Source of the DNA: a virus
Reading direction: 5' to 3' (one strand)
Length of the DNA: 27,634 bases
Virus record (IMG/VR): IMGVR_UViG_3300031669_000193
Location: 1 to 27,634 of that record
Below the pieces are notes generated by a model. It worked only from the letters and a program-made list of their open reading frames with translations, did not search any database and had not been told where the DNA came from. Positions 1 through 6,906 of this stretch are shown piece after piece (positions within the stretch are counted from its first letter, which is position 1; each line of letters starts with the position of its first letter). A program made the position numbers and the translations under genes.

Positions 1-36
1 AAGGAGCTGGTGGAGAAGAAGGAGGTGGAGCTATGA
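1..36 (+). CDS. 3' end of an upstream gene (partial)
   Basis: The first 36 bases are open in frame 1 and end with TGA at 34-36. The 11 visible residues are charged (rich in Lys and Glu), as in a helical or coiled-coil C-terminus. The stop overlaps the next start as ATGA, the junction type used throughout this window, which is the main reason to believe it is a real gene end. No function can be given. Confidence 0.45.
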   Translation, partial: KELVEKKEVEL

Positions 37-440
37 GTGGCGCAGCAAAGAAGATAAAGAAGATGTCGAAGGAGAAGCTCTTGGAGTGGTTGGAGTTGGG
101 CCGACCGAGCAGCTTCCAAATGAGAATGATGGAGATGTGCGGCGAGTGTATAGCCAAGATGAAAAAGGAGTTCGAGGTAGCGCGTCCGGACGCGGGTCTG
201 TGCGAGAGATCGGTTCTGCTGCGCTGGCACCCTGCACACCGCGACGGCCCGGGCAGCTTCACGATCACCATCGATTGTAAGCCCTGCCCGAAGCTCAAGA
301 AGTGCCAGCGGCTGGAGTCGCAGATGACGCGGCGCCTCGTGGATGAAGAGCGCATGATCAATCTAGGAACCATGGAAAGCCCGGAGGAGACGTCGAAGCG
401 GCTGATCCGGATCCGGGGGAAAGGAAAGACCGATGGCTGA
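33..440 (+). CDS. Cysteine-containing small early protein, function unknown
   Basis: A 135-residue basic protein with a strong ribosome binding site (GGAGGTGG, 21-28) and an ATGA overlap with the preceding gene. A CGEC motif lies near residues 36-39 and CKPCPKLKKC near residues 82-91. This Cys-x2-Cys ... Cys-x2-Cys-x5-Cys spacing could bind one zinc ion and resembles the small zinc-binding proteins common in phage early regions. The C-terminus is Arg/Lys-rich. I do not recognise a family. It heads a run of four overlapping small genes upstream of bet. Confidence 0.75.
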   Translation: MSGAAKKIKKMSKEKLLEWLELGRPSSFQMRMMEMCGECIAKMKKEFEVARPDAGLCERSVLLRWHPAHRDGPGSFTITIDCKPCPKLKKCQRLESQMTRRLVDEERMINLGTMESPEETSKRLIRIRGKGKTDG

Positions 441-657
441 GGAAAAGAAACAGTGGGCTATGCCTGGCTGGATGGAGCCGTACCGGAAATATCTCGACCG
501 CTACTGCGGAGGGATCCCGGCCGAAGAGCTGATGAATGATACCGAGACGACCATGCACAATAACATTATCCGGATCGGTGTGATAATCGGCTGCGAACAT
601 ATGGTGAATATGCTCATGATGCTCCACGCAGACGGCGAGCTGAAGGAGGTATCGTGA
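433..657 (+). CDS. Small hypothetical protein, 74 aa
   Basis: Begins eight bases before the end of the previous gene with a modest AAGGA signal, and its stop overlaps the GTG start of the next gene. The sequence is tryptophan- and methionine-rich, with a helical C-terminal half (MLMMLHADGELKEV). No cysteine pair or known motif is visible. Tight coupling on both sides supports it as a real translated gene, but the function is unknown. Confidence 0.65.
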   Translation: MAEEKKQWAMPGWMEPYRKYLDRYCGGIPAEELMNDTETTMHNNIIRIGVIIGCEHMVNMLMMLHADGELKEVS

Positions 658-1121
658 GAACGGATATCGCCAAGAGGACGCATCCCTTTTGTTCCGTATG
701 CGAGGTGGCGAGACGGTCCCACCACGATCAGCGGTGCTGTTGTAAGCAGATGCCGGGGATCTGCCATCCGGACAATTTCAATAAGCCGCTTAAGCGGTAT
801 GTCCGGCTAGCGTTATTGAGCGGGAACTACTCGATAGACTGGTGGGAGGATGACCCTAGTATCTACTATGTCCGGCCAGCGACCAAGGAGAAACGCGGCT
901 GTTTCAAAGATCCATCGTGGGGTGGCGAGTGCTGTTTCCTTACCGGGTCCGGTTGCTCCTTGCCATATGGAGAGCGACCGCATGGTTGCGTTTCGCTGAT
1001 GCCAATATCTATTACGGAATGCATCGGCGATGGTAAATACGCTAGCGCGTTGTATTGGAAGGATCACCAGTTAATTCTAACGGAGCTGCTTGATGAGCTC
1101 AAAGAGAGGATCGATCGATGA
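654..1121 (+). CDS. Cys-cluster protein, YkgJ-like zinc/iron-chelating candidate
   Basis: A 155-residue protein starting at GTG 654 behind GGAGG at 644-648; the start overlaps the upstream TGA. It has an N-terminal Cys set (CSVCEVA, then CCCKQMPGIC) and a second cluster around residues 83-106 containing GECCFLTGSGCSL and ERPHGC. The pattern C..CCF...GCSL..RP.GC is what I know from YkgJ-type (CxxCxxCC) putative Zn/Fe-chelating domains. That assignment is by eye. The C-terminal ~25 residues form an amphipathic helix. Role in the phage unknown; metal binding is the only reasonable inference. Confidence 0.65.
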   Translation: MRTDIAKRTHPFCSVCEVARRSHHDQRCCCKQMPGICHPDNFNKPLKRYVRLALLSGNYSIDWWEDDPSIYYVRPATKEKRGCFKDPSWGGECCFLTGSGCSLPYGERPHGCVSLMPISITECIGDGKYASALYWKDHQLILTELLDELKERIDR

Positions 1122-1468
1122 CTAGAGAGTCGAAGCTAATCGTGGCGTACCGCGCAGTACTGCGCGGAGTGACCAACGGTGAATGCATCCACAAGCTGGG
1201 GCTCGGCGCAGTCTATAGGACGCGGATCTCCGACGTCCGGCTGGCGATGGAGGAGAAGTTCGGGCCCCATCCTGCCGGGGACTGGTGCCCGGGCGTGATG
1301 GTCTTTCGCTCGAAGGAGAAGACGATTGTGCGCTGGGAGCTGATCATCCCGGACGGCGCGAACCCAGCTGATCCTTTGCTCTGGCTGCCGGAGACAGAGA
1401 AAGGTGAGAAAAAGCTTGACGCGGCCAAGCGTGGTGCGCTAGATTGTGCTCAGACGCTATTGTTTTAG
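1118..1468 (+). CDS. Hypothetical protein, 116 aa
   Basis: Starts at ATG 1118, overlapping the previous stop as ATGA, with only a weak purine-rich signal upstream. The product has mixed alpha/beta character with several Trp and hydrophobic strands in the middle (TIVRWELIIP). No motif is recognised. Its last codons contain the first copy of the 13-bp palindromic motif (1461-1473), so this gene's 3' end doubles as the control region of bet. Confidence 0.65.
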   Translation: MTRESKLIVAYRAVLRGVTNGECIHKLGLGAVYRTRISDVRLAMEEKFGPHPAGDWCPGVMVFRSKEKTIVRWELIIPDGANPADPLLWLPETEKGEKKLDAAKRGALDCAQTLLF

Positions 1469-1471
1469 AAA
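1444..1471 (+). promoter_or_regulatory. Possible promoter for bet
   Basis: TTGTGC (1444-1449), a 16-base spacer and TAGAAA (1466-1471) lie just before bet. The -35 hexamer is identical to that of the much better portal promoter, also with a 16-base spacer. The -10 matches the sigma70 consensus at 4 of 6 positions and lies inside the palindromic motif, so a bound repressor would block it. The weak -10 keeps confidence low. Confidence 0.35.
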
Positions 1472-1473
1472 CA
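1461..1473 (+). promoter_or_regulatory. Palindromic 13-bp motif, copy 1 (candidate operator)
   Basis: TGTTTTAGAAACA: arms TGTTT and AAACA around TAG. It ends 21 bases before the bet start codon. The identical 13-mer recurs at 4111-4123 and, inverted, at 12580-12592. An exact AT-rich 13-mer three times in 27.6 kb is far above chance, so a shared binding site is likely. The LexA-like protein encoded at 11638 is the obvious candidate binder (inference). Confidence 0.6.
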
Positions 1474-1494
1474 TTTAACAAACGGAGGTGCAGG

Positions 1495-2496
1495 ATGGCA
1501 GTCGCAACAAAGGTCCGAAGTAAACCCGCCAAGAAGTCCAGAAGGAAAACCAAAAAGAAGTCGACGGCTCTCGCCAAGCGGAGCGCAGCTCCGGCTCCCC
1601 GGTATGACAACACGCCTTACTCGCCGAAGGATAAACGCTGGTGGACACCGCGCCGGACGGAGGTGGTCCGGAATCTTTATGCAAAGAACGCCGATGATGA
1701 CCAGTTCGAGGTCTTCAAGGGCGTGGCCATGTCCTTGAACCTCTCTCCGCTGGCGAAGCAGATTTATTGCGTGGTCCGGGATGGAGAGATGGCGATTCAG
1801 ACCGGCATCGATGGTCTGCGCCTGATCGCGCAGCGCACCGAACAGTACCGGGGGCGGACGGAGCCCGAGTGGTGCAGCGTCGATGGCATATTCAAGAAGG
1901 TGCTCGGCCCGAAGGACGCGCTTAACGCCGCGCGGATCGGGGTCAAGCGAGAAGGCTTCACGGATCCGGTCTACGCGGTTGTCTACCTCAGCGAGTACTT
2001 TAATTCTAGTAGCTTCATCTGGGGGAAGATGCCGAGGAACCAGCTCATCAAGTGTGCAGAGGCACAGGCGCTCCGCGCGTGTTTCCCTCAGGAGCTGAGC
2101 GGGCTCTACGCGCACGAGGAGATGCCGGACACGGCTCAGGTAAGCAGCGAAGAGGCCGATGAGCGCAACCGCGTGAAATACGAAAAAGAGTTGCAAACCC
2201 TGATCAGAAAGTTCTATTTTGTTGGTCGCCAAGCTGGTTACAAGGACGCAGAGCTTGAGACGCGGCTTAAGAAGAAGTACAAGATTAACAGTCACAACGA
2301 TGCGTCCCTCGAGCAGCTCAAAGAAGCGATCGCCACGCTGGCAGAGAAGGCCACGCGGAAGGCGACTCGCCGGGGCAAGCTCATCAAACCGGAGGTGAAG
2401 AAGGATGGCGACCAGAAAGGCGGGAAAGACATCAGCGATGCGGAAGTCATCGAAGAAGACGGTGAAGGCAAAGACGGCGCCACCGCGCAGGCGTAA
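1495..2496 (+). CDS. bet: Bet/RecT-family single-strand annealing protein
   Basis: Anneals complementary single-stranded DNA during phage recombination, working with a partner exonuclease. The 333-residue product has a Lys-rich, disordered tail (about 1-45), then a Bet/RecT core (about 55-210) with the recognisable stretches LNLSPLAKQIYCV, the IQTGIDGLRLIA region and KCAEAQALRACFP. The C-terminal ~70 residues are charged and acidic at the end. I chose ATG 1495 because AACGGAGGTG lies just upstream; an in-frame ATG at 1444 lies inside the previous gene and would run through the operator. The last 92 bases also encode the start of the nuclease gene. This is the lambda Red beta equivalent. Confidence 0.92.
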   Translation: MAVATKVRSKPAKKSRRKTKKKSTALAKRSAAPAPRYDNTPYSPKDKRWWTPRRTEVVRNLYAKNADDDQFEVFKGVAMSLNLSPLAKQIYCVVRDGEMAIQTGIDGLRLIAQRTEQYRGRTEPEWCSVDGIFKKVLGPKDALNAARIGVKREGFTDPVYAVVYLSEYFNSSSFIWGKMPRNQLIKCAEAQALRACFPQELSGLYAHEEMPDTAQVSSEEADERNRVKYEKELQTLIRKFYFVGRQAGYKDAELETRLKKKYKINSHNDASLEQLKEAIATLAEKATRKATRRGKLIKPEVKKDGDQKGGKDISDAEVIEEDGEGKDGATAQA

Positions 2497-3676
2497 GACG
2501 CCGAAGGGCTACATCAGCCATACGCAGATCATCACCTACAAACGATGCGGTCTACAGTACAAGACTAAGTATATCGATCACATCGTCCCTGAGGCTTCAT
2601 ACCCGATGAGGCAGGGCTCCGTCGCGCACACGGCGCTGAAGATCATCCATGACACGGCAGCGGCGATCGTCGACAAGCATCCGGACCACGATCCGGAAAT
2701 GCTCTCGAATATGATGGACGCCAGCGACGCGCGGTCTGCGCTCGAGCAGGCGCTGCGCCTCGACTCGAAGCCGGGAGAGATCCTCATGCGAGACGTGCAA
2801 CTTATGGAGGCCGCGCTGGTGCGGTACACCGAGCATCTCATGCAGAACATCCGAGGTATGATCGCCACGGAATATGAGGTGCCGGTGGAGTACAAGCCCG
2901 GGCTGAATCTCTTGGTGGTCATCGACCGGATCAACAGCATAGATGAGGAGACGCTAGAGATCGTCGACTTCAAGTGGAGCTATAACATCCTCTCGAAGAG
3001 CGACCTGCTCGAGGATCAACAGCTCAATCTCTATGCTTACGCGGCAAAGATAATCAATCCGGGGATACGGCGCTTCCGCCTTACGCATTATATGCTCCGC
3101 CAGAATTTTCCCAACTCGATCGAGATCGACGCCGATCAGGTCGTCCACGTGAAGACGGCGGTGGACTACGCGCTGGAGGGGATAGAGACCGGCCAGTTCG
3201 AGCCGCGCATCAATCCCTATTGCCATAATTGTCCAGTCCGTGGTAAGTGCCCGGCCTACGCGGATCGTTTCGCCGTAAACCACGAGCTGATCAACGAGGT
3301 CGGGTCCGCGCACGAGGAATTGCGAGACGTCAACGCGAAGATCGCCAATCTGGACGATCGGAAGGTCGCGCTGCGTGGTTTCATCGGAGGCGAGGTCGAG
3401 GAGAAGGGACCCCAAGAAGTCGAAGGCGGCATCAAGCAATGGGCCTACTGGGAAGCGGAGGGATCAGAGCGCGAGATGAAAGCGACGGTAGAGTTATTCA
3501 GGAAGAATGGACTTGACATCACTCCGCTGATGGCCATAACGTCGAAGAACCTCAGGCTGGCCGCTGACCAGCTGGCCGACCGGGTTCCATTTGAGAAGAT
3601 GAAGGAGATCCGCACGGAGCTAGATAACCTCTGCAAGCGGAAGGTCACGAACCGTTTAGAATGCCGCAAGGTATAG
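2405..3676 (+). CDS. RecB/Cas4-type PD-(D/E)XK nuclease with Fe-S cysteines
   Basis: Probable exonuclease partner of Bet, resecting duplex ends. The 423-residue protein starts with a Lys/Arg-rich tail, then C48 (TYKRCGLQY), the GSVAH motif at 71-75, D174 (VVIDRI), D188 and K190 (IVDFK) as the PD-(D/E)XK core, and Q206/Y210 (QQLNLYAYA). Cysteines 273, 276 and 282 (CHNCPVRGKC) with C48 give the 1+3 pattern known from AddB/Cas4-like 4Fe-4S nucleases. A coiled-coil C-terminal region follows. GGAGGTG at 2391-2397 supports ATG 2405, 92 bases inside bet in another frame. No helicase domain is present. Confidence 0.9.
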   Translation: MATRKAGKTSAMRKSSKKTVKAKTAPPRRRKTPKGYISHTQIITYKRCGLQYKTKYIDHIVPEASYPMRQGSVAHTALKIIHDTAAAIVDKHPDHDPEMLSNMMDASDARSALEQALRLDSKPGEILMRDVQLMEAALVRYTEHLMQNIRGMIATEYEVPVEYKPGLNLLVVIDRINSIDEETLEIVDFKWSYNILSKSDLLEDQQLNLYAYAAKIINPGIRRFRLTHYMLRQNFPNSIEIDADQVVHVKTAVDYALEGIETGQFEPRINPYCHNCPVRGKCPAYADRFAVNHELINEVGSAHEELRDVNAKIANLDDRKVALRGFIGGEVEEKGPQEVEGGIKQWAYWEAEGSEREMKATVELFRKNGLDITPLMAITSKNLRLAADQLADRVPFEKMKEIRTELDNLCKRKVTNRLECRKV

Positions 3677-3688
3677 AAAGGGGGGAAT

Positions 3689-4480
3689 ATGGGGACACGA
3701 GCGGTCCTGTTGGCCGGCGACTTTGGCACTTCGATGTTCGAGCGCCAGCTATCAGGCGGCGCGCGGAATGCATTCGCTTCTTTCCAACGGGCGCTGTGTA
3801 ACTTCGGCGGCTGCATCTATAATCCAGATGCGGTCCACTCTGCGATGTACCACGGCAACACAGATCCGTCGGTCAAGGACGTTAAGAAATGGCTCGATGA
3901 GTACATTAGGCTGGGCGTCGCAGAGCGATTCAAGGCGCCGGACGGCGAGCTCTATTTATTCGTGCCGCGCTACCTAAATGATAATTACCATCGGTCGCGA
4001 TGTGTACCGAGTATCCCCCGGCCGCGCAGCTTGTCCAATAAGATCACGGTCATTGAGTGGAATGAGGGACAGTCGCCGAACGTCAAGGCGTTATTCAAGA
4101 AGAAAAGACGTGTTTTAGAAACAACCCAAAACTTGTTGGGTGAAGGTAAAGGTGAAGGTGAAGATGAACTACAAGACTCAGCTGTGCATGAGGATATCCT
4201 TTCAGTATTCAACCACTACAAAGACAAGATCCAGAGTGGGTGTAGGCCTACTGATAAGGCGCTGCGGAAGATCCGGACGCGATTGAATGAGTTTTCAGTT
4301 GACCAGCTGAAGAAAGCGGTGGACAACCGCGCGGGCGACGCGTGGTTCATGCAGCACAACGCCTCGCGTGGTCCGGCGTGGTTCTTTGAGAGCGAAGACC
4401 GGATTGATGGGTACGTCACAGGCAAACCGAGGAAGAGCGCAGATGATATGAAAAGCGACATCGCAGAGGAGGAAGAGTAA
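3689..4480 (+). CDS. Phage replication protein, two-domain (DnaD/replisome-organiser type)
   Basis: Likely binds the phage origin or the loader during replication initiation. Residues ~1-125 look like a winged-helix region; ~130-165 is a low-complexity linker of Gly/Glu/Lys repeats; ~168-235 is a helical domain (FNHYKDKIQSG, IRTRLNEFSVDQLKKAV, HNASRGPAWFF) resembling the conserved C-terminal domain of phage replisome organisers. It sits directly upstream of a DnaC-like ATPase and overlaps it by one base, the usual initiator-loader pair. GAAAGGGGGG precedes the start. The linker contains copy 2 of the palindromic motif and a small hairpin. Family assignment is by pattern and context. Confidence 0.7.
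   Translation: MGTRAVLLAGDFGTSMFERQLSGGARNAFASFQRALCNFGGCIYNPDAVHSAMYHGNTDPSVKDVKKWLDEYIRLGVAERFKAPDGELYLFVPRYLNDNYHRSRCVPSIPRPRSLSNKITVIEWNEGQSPNVKALFKKKRRVLETTQNLLGEGKGEGEDELQDSAVHEDILSVFNHYKDKIQSGCRPTDKALRKIRTRLNEFSVDQLKKAVDNRAGDAWFMQHNASRGPAWFFESEDRIDGYVTGKPRKSADDMKSDIAEEEE
4111..4123 (+). promoter_or_regulatory. Palindromic 13-bp motif, copy 2 (inside replication gene)
   Basis: Exact TGTTTTAGAAACA, here within the linker-coding part of the replication gene. It is followed at once by an inverted repeat, ACCCAA (4124-4129) and TTGGGT (4136-4141) with a six-base loop. A binding site inside a coding region could act as a roadblock or control internal transcription. Confidence 0.5.
4138..4167 (+). 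repeat. Short GGTGAA/GGTAAA tandem repeat in linker
   Basis: Hexamers of the form GGTGAA or GGTAAA recur in tandem (GGTGAAGGTAAAGGTGAAGG and onward), encoding a Gly-Glu/Gly-Lys linker. The repeat unit is a multiple of three, so copy changes would alter linker length without breaking the frame. Confidence 0.6.
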
Positions 4481-5274
4481 TGGACGCACTGTGGGAAGTA
4501 CCGGAAGACGTCCGGCAAGACGTAGAGAGAATCAAAGCGGCTGGGCTCGGCTTTCCGGATCTTGATACTTCCGCGCCGGTGACGCTGGTCTACGGAAGCG
4601 CAGGGAGTGGCAAGACGAGGTGGGCGGCGAACATCGTCATGAGCGGCCCGGGGTGGTACTACTGCAACGCGATGGACTTGATCGAGCACATGCGGAGCTG
4701 CAAGAACAACGCAGACATCGTGAAGCTAGAGCACGTTCTACACACCGCGCGTCGGCTGGTGATCGACGATGTTGCAAACGAGGCGGGAGAGGTGATCGAT
4801 ACGTTTGGTACGAAGCGCAAGCCGCGAGAGATCATCCGCGTGGCTATGATGAAACGCTTCAGGGAGAATATGCGGACTATCTACCCGACGAACATCAAGC
4901 CATCTTCGATCGTGGCGATCTATGATAAGTCGGATAAGGACCGGGGACGCATCAGCTCGAGGCTGGCGAACCACGCGCTGCTTTATTTTTTCCGTGGCGA
5001 TCGCCGGAAGGGCGAGCAGATGACCCACAAGGCGACTAGGTACATCAAAGATCCAAAAGCCAAGATCGAAACGCTCAAGGCCACGATCCCGCTCTACGAA
5101 GAGCCGGAATTGGATCCGCGACTGAAGCAACCGCTGCGCGAGAAGGACGTCCGGGATGCGCTCGATGCGGTACAGGGTAAGCCGTTGTTGGCTGAGATCT
5201 ATTACCGTTTCCTGCGCGGGACAAAGTTCTCGGACCTCGCGCCTTCGGAGATGGATCAGAAAGGGGGTGAGTGA
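4480..5274 (+). CDS. DnaC-like AAA+ ATPase, probable helicase loader
   Basis: Would load a replicative helicase at the phage fork. The 264-residue protein has a Walker A motif GSAGSGKT at 39-46 and a Walker B-type LVIDDV at 93-98, spaced as in DnaC/IstB ATPases; TYPTNIKPSS around 130-145 is compatible with sensor 1 and SDKDRGRISSRL (~150-160) with an arginine-finger/sensor region. A C-terminal extension of ~80 residues is unrecognised. It follows the replication protein with a one-base overlap. No helicase gene is seen in the window, so the host enzyme or one encoded outside may be used. Confidence 0.8.
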   Translation: MDALWEVPEDVRQDVERIKAAGLGFPDLDTSAPVTLVYGSAGSGKTRWAANIVMSGPGWYYCNAMDLIEHMRSCKNNADIVKLEHVLHTARRLVIDDVANEAGEVIDTFGTKRKPREIIRVAMMKRFRENMRTIYPTNIKPSSIVAIYDKSDKDRGRISSRLANHALLYFFRGDRRKGEQMTHKATRYIKDPKAKIETLKATIPLYEEPELDPRLKQPLREKDVRDALDAVQGKPLLAEIYYRFLRGTKFSDLAPSEMDQKGGE

Positions 5275-5573
5275 TGGGAGACGAAATAACGCGGCGGAAG
5301 TTTCTGGAGAAGGCGATGGAGACTGCGCTTTCAACGCTACTTGTTAGTGCGTTCACCGGTTTGGTCGTCAAAGAAACGAATACTTTAAATGGCGCGAGAG
5401 AATCGATAGCAGAGCTATATGCTACTAAGTTGGAAATGGATCACGCGCATCTTCAGAGAATCTACTTTGGTGATGTCACCGTATACCCAAGCGAAGAAAC
5501 AAAGCAGAGATGGCGGATGGAGATAAAAGCTGCTTATGATCAGTGCTTCAAGCCGGATGGGGGTGATAGATGA
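5274..5573 (+). CDS. Small protein with N-terminal hydrophobic segment, Tat-like motif
   Basis: A 99-residue product starting at ATG 5274 in a TGATG junction (GTG 5271 is also possible). After an acidic start it has TRRKFLEKAMETALS and then a hydrophobic stretch LLVSAFTGLVV, about residues 20-32. The RRKFL followed by a hydrophobic region resembles a twin-arginine signal, but the hydrophobic core is short and no clear cleavage site follows; a membrane-anchored protein is equally possible. The rest is a soluble helix. From here to about 7260 the DNA is visibly more AT-rich than its neighbours. Confidence 0.65.
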   Translation: MGDEITRRKFLEKAMETALSTLLVSAFTGLVVKETNTLNGARESIAELYATKLEMDHAHLQRIYFGDVTVYPSEETKQRWRMEIKAAYDQCFKPDGGDR

Positions 5574-5797
5574 AGAAGATAGATCCGTGTCCGCTTTGTA
5601 AGGGAGAGTACTATCGTGGTAAAGCCGAAGCGTACCGAGAGATGTTTGGCGAGAGCATCCGCACAGCGCAGATGAAAAGCGTGATGGTGTGCAAAAATTG
5701 CAAGCATTGGTCTGGCTTCAAGTGCCGCAAAACCAGAACGTCTGTGTGCGGAAGTGACCGCTGCGGCAAGTGGGAAATTAAAAGGGGGAATAGATGA
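5570..5797 (+). CDS. Zinc-ribbon small protein, 75 aa
   Basis: Two cysteine pairs are prominent: CPLC (7-10) and CKNC (41-44), with further Cys at CRKTRTSVCGSDRCGKW. Enough ligands for one or two zinc ions. ATGA overlap with the preceding gene and the same arrangement with the next. One of a set of very small Cys-x2-Cys proteins in this region. Function unknown; nucleic-acid or protein binding is the usual role of such folds. Confidence 0.7.
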   Translation: MKKIDPCPLCKGEYYRGKAEAYREMFGESIRTAQMKSVMVCKNCKHWSGFKCRKTRTSVCGSDRCGKWEIKRGNR

Positions 5798-6132
5798 GCA
5801 AGCAGAGAGACAAGCGGGTAGAGGAAGCGGTGGAGAAGGTAAGGGAAATATACAAGGATGTAAACACAGAAATACACGGTCAAGAGCAGGAGATAGAAAA
5901 AGTCAAAGCACTCCTCACCAACCTACTTAACACCCAGACGTCAAGAATAAGGGATAGCCTATTGGAAGCGAAGGAATTACTTGGAAAAAGAATATGCCCG
6001 TTAGACCAATCATCGGAGAATCCAGACGAAGATGTGTGTAGTTGTCCAACGTGCGAGGAGTTTAATGAGGGCGTGATAATCATAGACAACGCATTGGAAG
6101 CCATAACCCCCACGGGTAAAGGAGGAGAGTGA
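5794..6132 (+). CDS. Coiled-coil small protein, 112 aa
   Basis: Residues 1-60 form a charged amphipathic helix with heptad-like spacing (VEEAVEKVREIYKDV, EQEIEKVKALLTNLL). A CPLDQS...CSCPTC segment follows, with four Cys that might bind zinc. It ends in GKGGE, encoded by the ribosome binding site of the next gene. Coupled to both neighbours. No family recognised. Confidence 0.65.
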   Translation: MSKQRDKRVEEAVEKVREIYKDVNTEIHGQEQEIEKVKALLTNLLNTQTSRIRDSLLEAKELLGKRICPLDQSSENPDEDVCSCPTCEEFNEGVIIIDNALEAITPTGKGGE

Positions 6133-6134
6133 TG
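6117..6134 (+). repeat. Repeated RBS/start module, copy 1
   Basis: TAAAGGAGGAGAGTGATG: a strong Shine-Dalgarno, the TGA of one gene and the ATG of the next in one 18-base block. Four near-identical copies occur between 6117 and 6906. The match to copy 4 extends four bases further, to 22 bases. Confidence 0.8.
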
Positions 6135-6485
6135 AGCGAGAAGAAAAGTTTACAGCAAGGAGTGGAGGAGTTGAGGGATGAGGTGTTGCTGGAGATAGAA
6201 ACGTCCAGCGAAGAACACACGCATAGTGATGAAGCACTAGCCGAACAACTAAAAGAAGCCTACAACAAAGTCCTCACCCTCATCAAGCAACACGAAGCCA
6301 ACAGACCGAGTGTGGATAAGGCGGTGGAGGAGATACTACAGTTGTCGGACACAGAGGGATTGTGGAAAGTAAAGCACGGGCCGTTGCTAGATGAAGCAAA
6401 CCCGAAACTCAAAGCAATCCTCCTCTCCCTATCCCCAGCCACAAAGGAACAGCAACCACCCAGCGATAAAGGAGGAGAGCGATGA
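6132..6485 (+). CDS. Acidic helical small protein, 117 aa
   Basis: Starts at ATG 6132 in a TGATG junction (GTG 6129 lies just before). Mostly helical and strongly acidic (VEELRDEVLLEIETSSEE, AEQLKEAYNKVLTLI). There is no cysteine. The C-terminus SDKGGER is read from the next gene's ribosome binding site. Its length and helical start are similar to the preceding gene, so the pair could be distant duplicates, but this is not clear by eye. Function unknown. Confidence 0.6.
   Translation: MSEKKSLQQGVEELRDEVLLEIETSSEEHTHSDEALAEQLKEAYNKVLTLIKQHEANRPSVDKAVEEILQLSDTEGLWKVKHGPLLDEANPKLKAILLSLSPATKEQQPPSDKGGER
6458..6484 (+). repeat. 27-bp direct repeat, copy A (contains RBS/start module copy 2)
   Basis: The 27 bases beginning ACCCAGCGATAAAGGAGGAG and ending at an ATG are repeated at 6632-6658 with one difference (C for T). 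The two copies flank the 48-codon membrane-protein gene exactly, so that gene is a repeat-bounded unit. Confidence 0.85.
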
Positions 6486-6628
6486 AGATGAGTAAAGAGG
6501 AATTGAAGGTTCTTAAAGGGGCGGCAGGGGCGTTGCTTGCTTTGCGAGTTCTGTTTTATTTCATCGCAGGGTCAATCGTATGCAACTTTGTGTGGGAAGT
6601 AATTCGCCGTATATATTTTTGGAGATAA
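6482..6628 (+). CDS. Small single-span membrane protein, 48 aa
   Basis: Starts at ATG 6482 (ATGA overlap) behind AAAGGAGGAG. The product has a basic N-terminus (MKMSKEELKVLKG), then a hydrophobic span of roughly residues 14-41 (GAAGALLALRVLFYFIAGS and on), and a basic end (RRIYFWR). This is a typical phage mini membrane protein. The gene is bounded by the 27-bp direct repeats. It could affect host membrane functions or superinfection; nothing specific is visible. Confidence 0.65.
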   Translation: MKMSKEELKVLKGAAGALLALRVLFYFIAGSIVCNFVWEVIRRIYFWR

Positions 6629-6631
6629 TCT

Positions 6632-6658
6632 ACCCAGCGATAAAGGAGGAGAGTGATG
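6632..6658 (+). repeat. 27-bp direct repeat, copy B (contains RBS/start module copy 3)
   Basis: Second copy of the repeat described at 6458-6484, 26 of 27 bases identical. It supplies the Shine-Dalgarno and start codon of the following zinc-ribbon gene. Four bases separate the membrane-protein stop from the repeat. Confidence 0.85.
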
Positions 6659-6904
6659 GCAGATGATACGAACAACCTTGATTTTCCTTCTGCTGCCGAG
6701 GTATTAAGCGACAAGTCGCCGGTGGATGAGTGTCCGGTTTGTGATACCACCACTGACTATTTCGAGTATCGCTTTAAGGACGGTGGGAGATGGGAGTTTT
6801 GGAAATGTCCGCGTGGGCACGGTAAGTGGCAGTTAAAAAAGGGGGAGCCGGAACTAAAAGCGTGGTGGAAAGAAAATCTTGACCAGAGTAAAGGAGGAGA
6901 GTGA
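6656..6904 (+). CDS. Zinc-ribbon small protein, 82 aa
   Basis: Starts at ATG 6656, the final ATG of the repeat. A single zinc ribbon is evident: CPVC at about 26-29 and CPRGH at about 51-55, separated by a beta-rich, aromatic stretch (YFEYRFKDGGRWEFWK). That is a CxxC...CxxxH arrangement. It ends in SKGGE, read from the next ribosome binding site. Function unknown; the fold is common in phage nucleic-acid-binding mini-proteins. Confidence 0.7.
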   Translation: MADDTNNLDFPSAAEVLSDKSPVDECPVCDTTTDYFEYRFKDGGRWEFWKCPRGHGKWQLKKGEPELKAWWKENLDQSKGGE

Positions 6905-6906
6905 TG
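6889..6906 (+). repeat. Repeated RBS/start module, copy 4
   Basis: TAAAGGAGGAGAGTGATG again, identical to copy 1. The match with copy 1 continues to AGCG (6889-6910 versus 6117-6138, 22 bases), so the first codons of the two downstream genes are also shared. Confidence 0.8.

Noticed and set aside
1465-2295. 276-codon open frame on the minus strand inside bet
   Set aside because: It lies entirely opposite a well-supported gene, has no ribosome binding site and its composition (Leu/Arg/Val-rich) is that of an antisense shadow.
3513-3540. TTGACA inside the RecB-type nuclease gene followed by CATAAC
   Set aside because: The -35 is perfect, but the -10 is poor, there is no nearby gene start and the site is inside a coding region.
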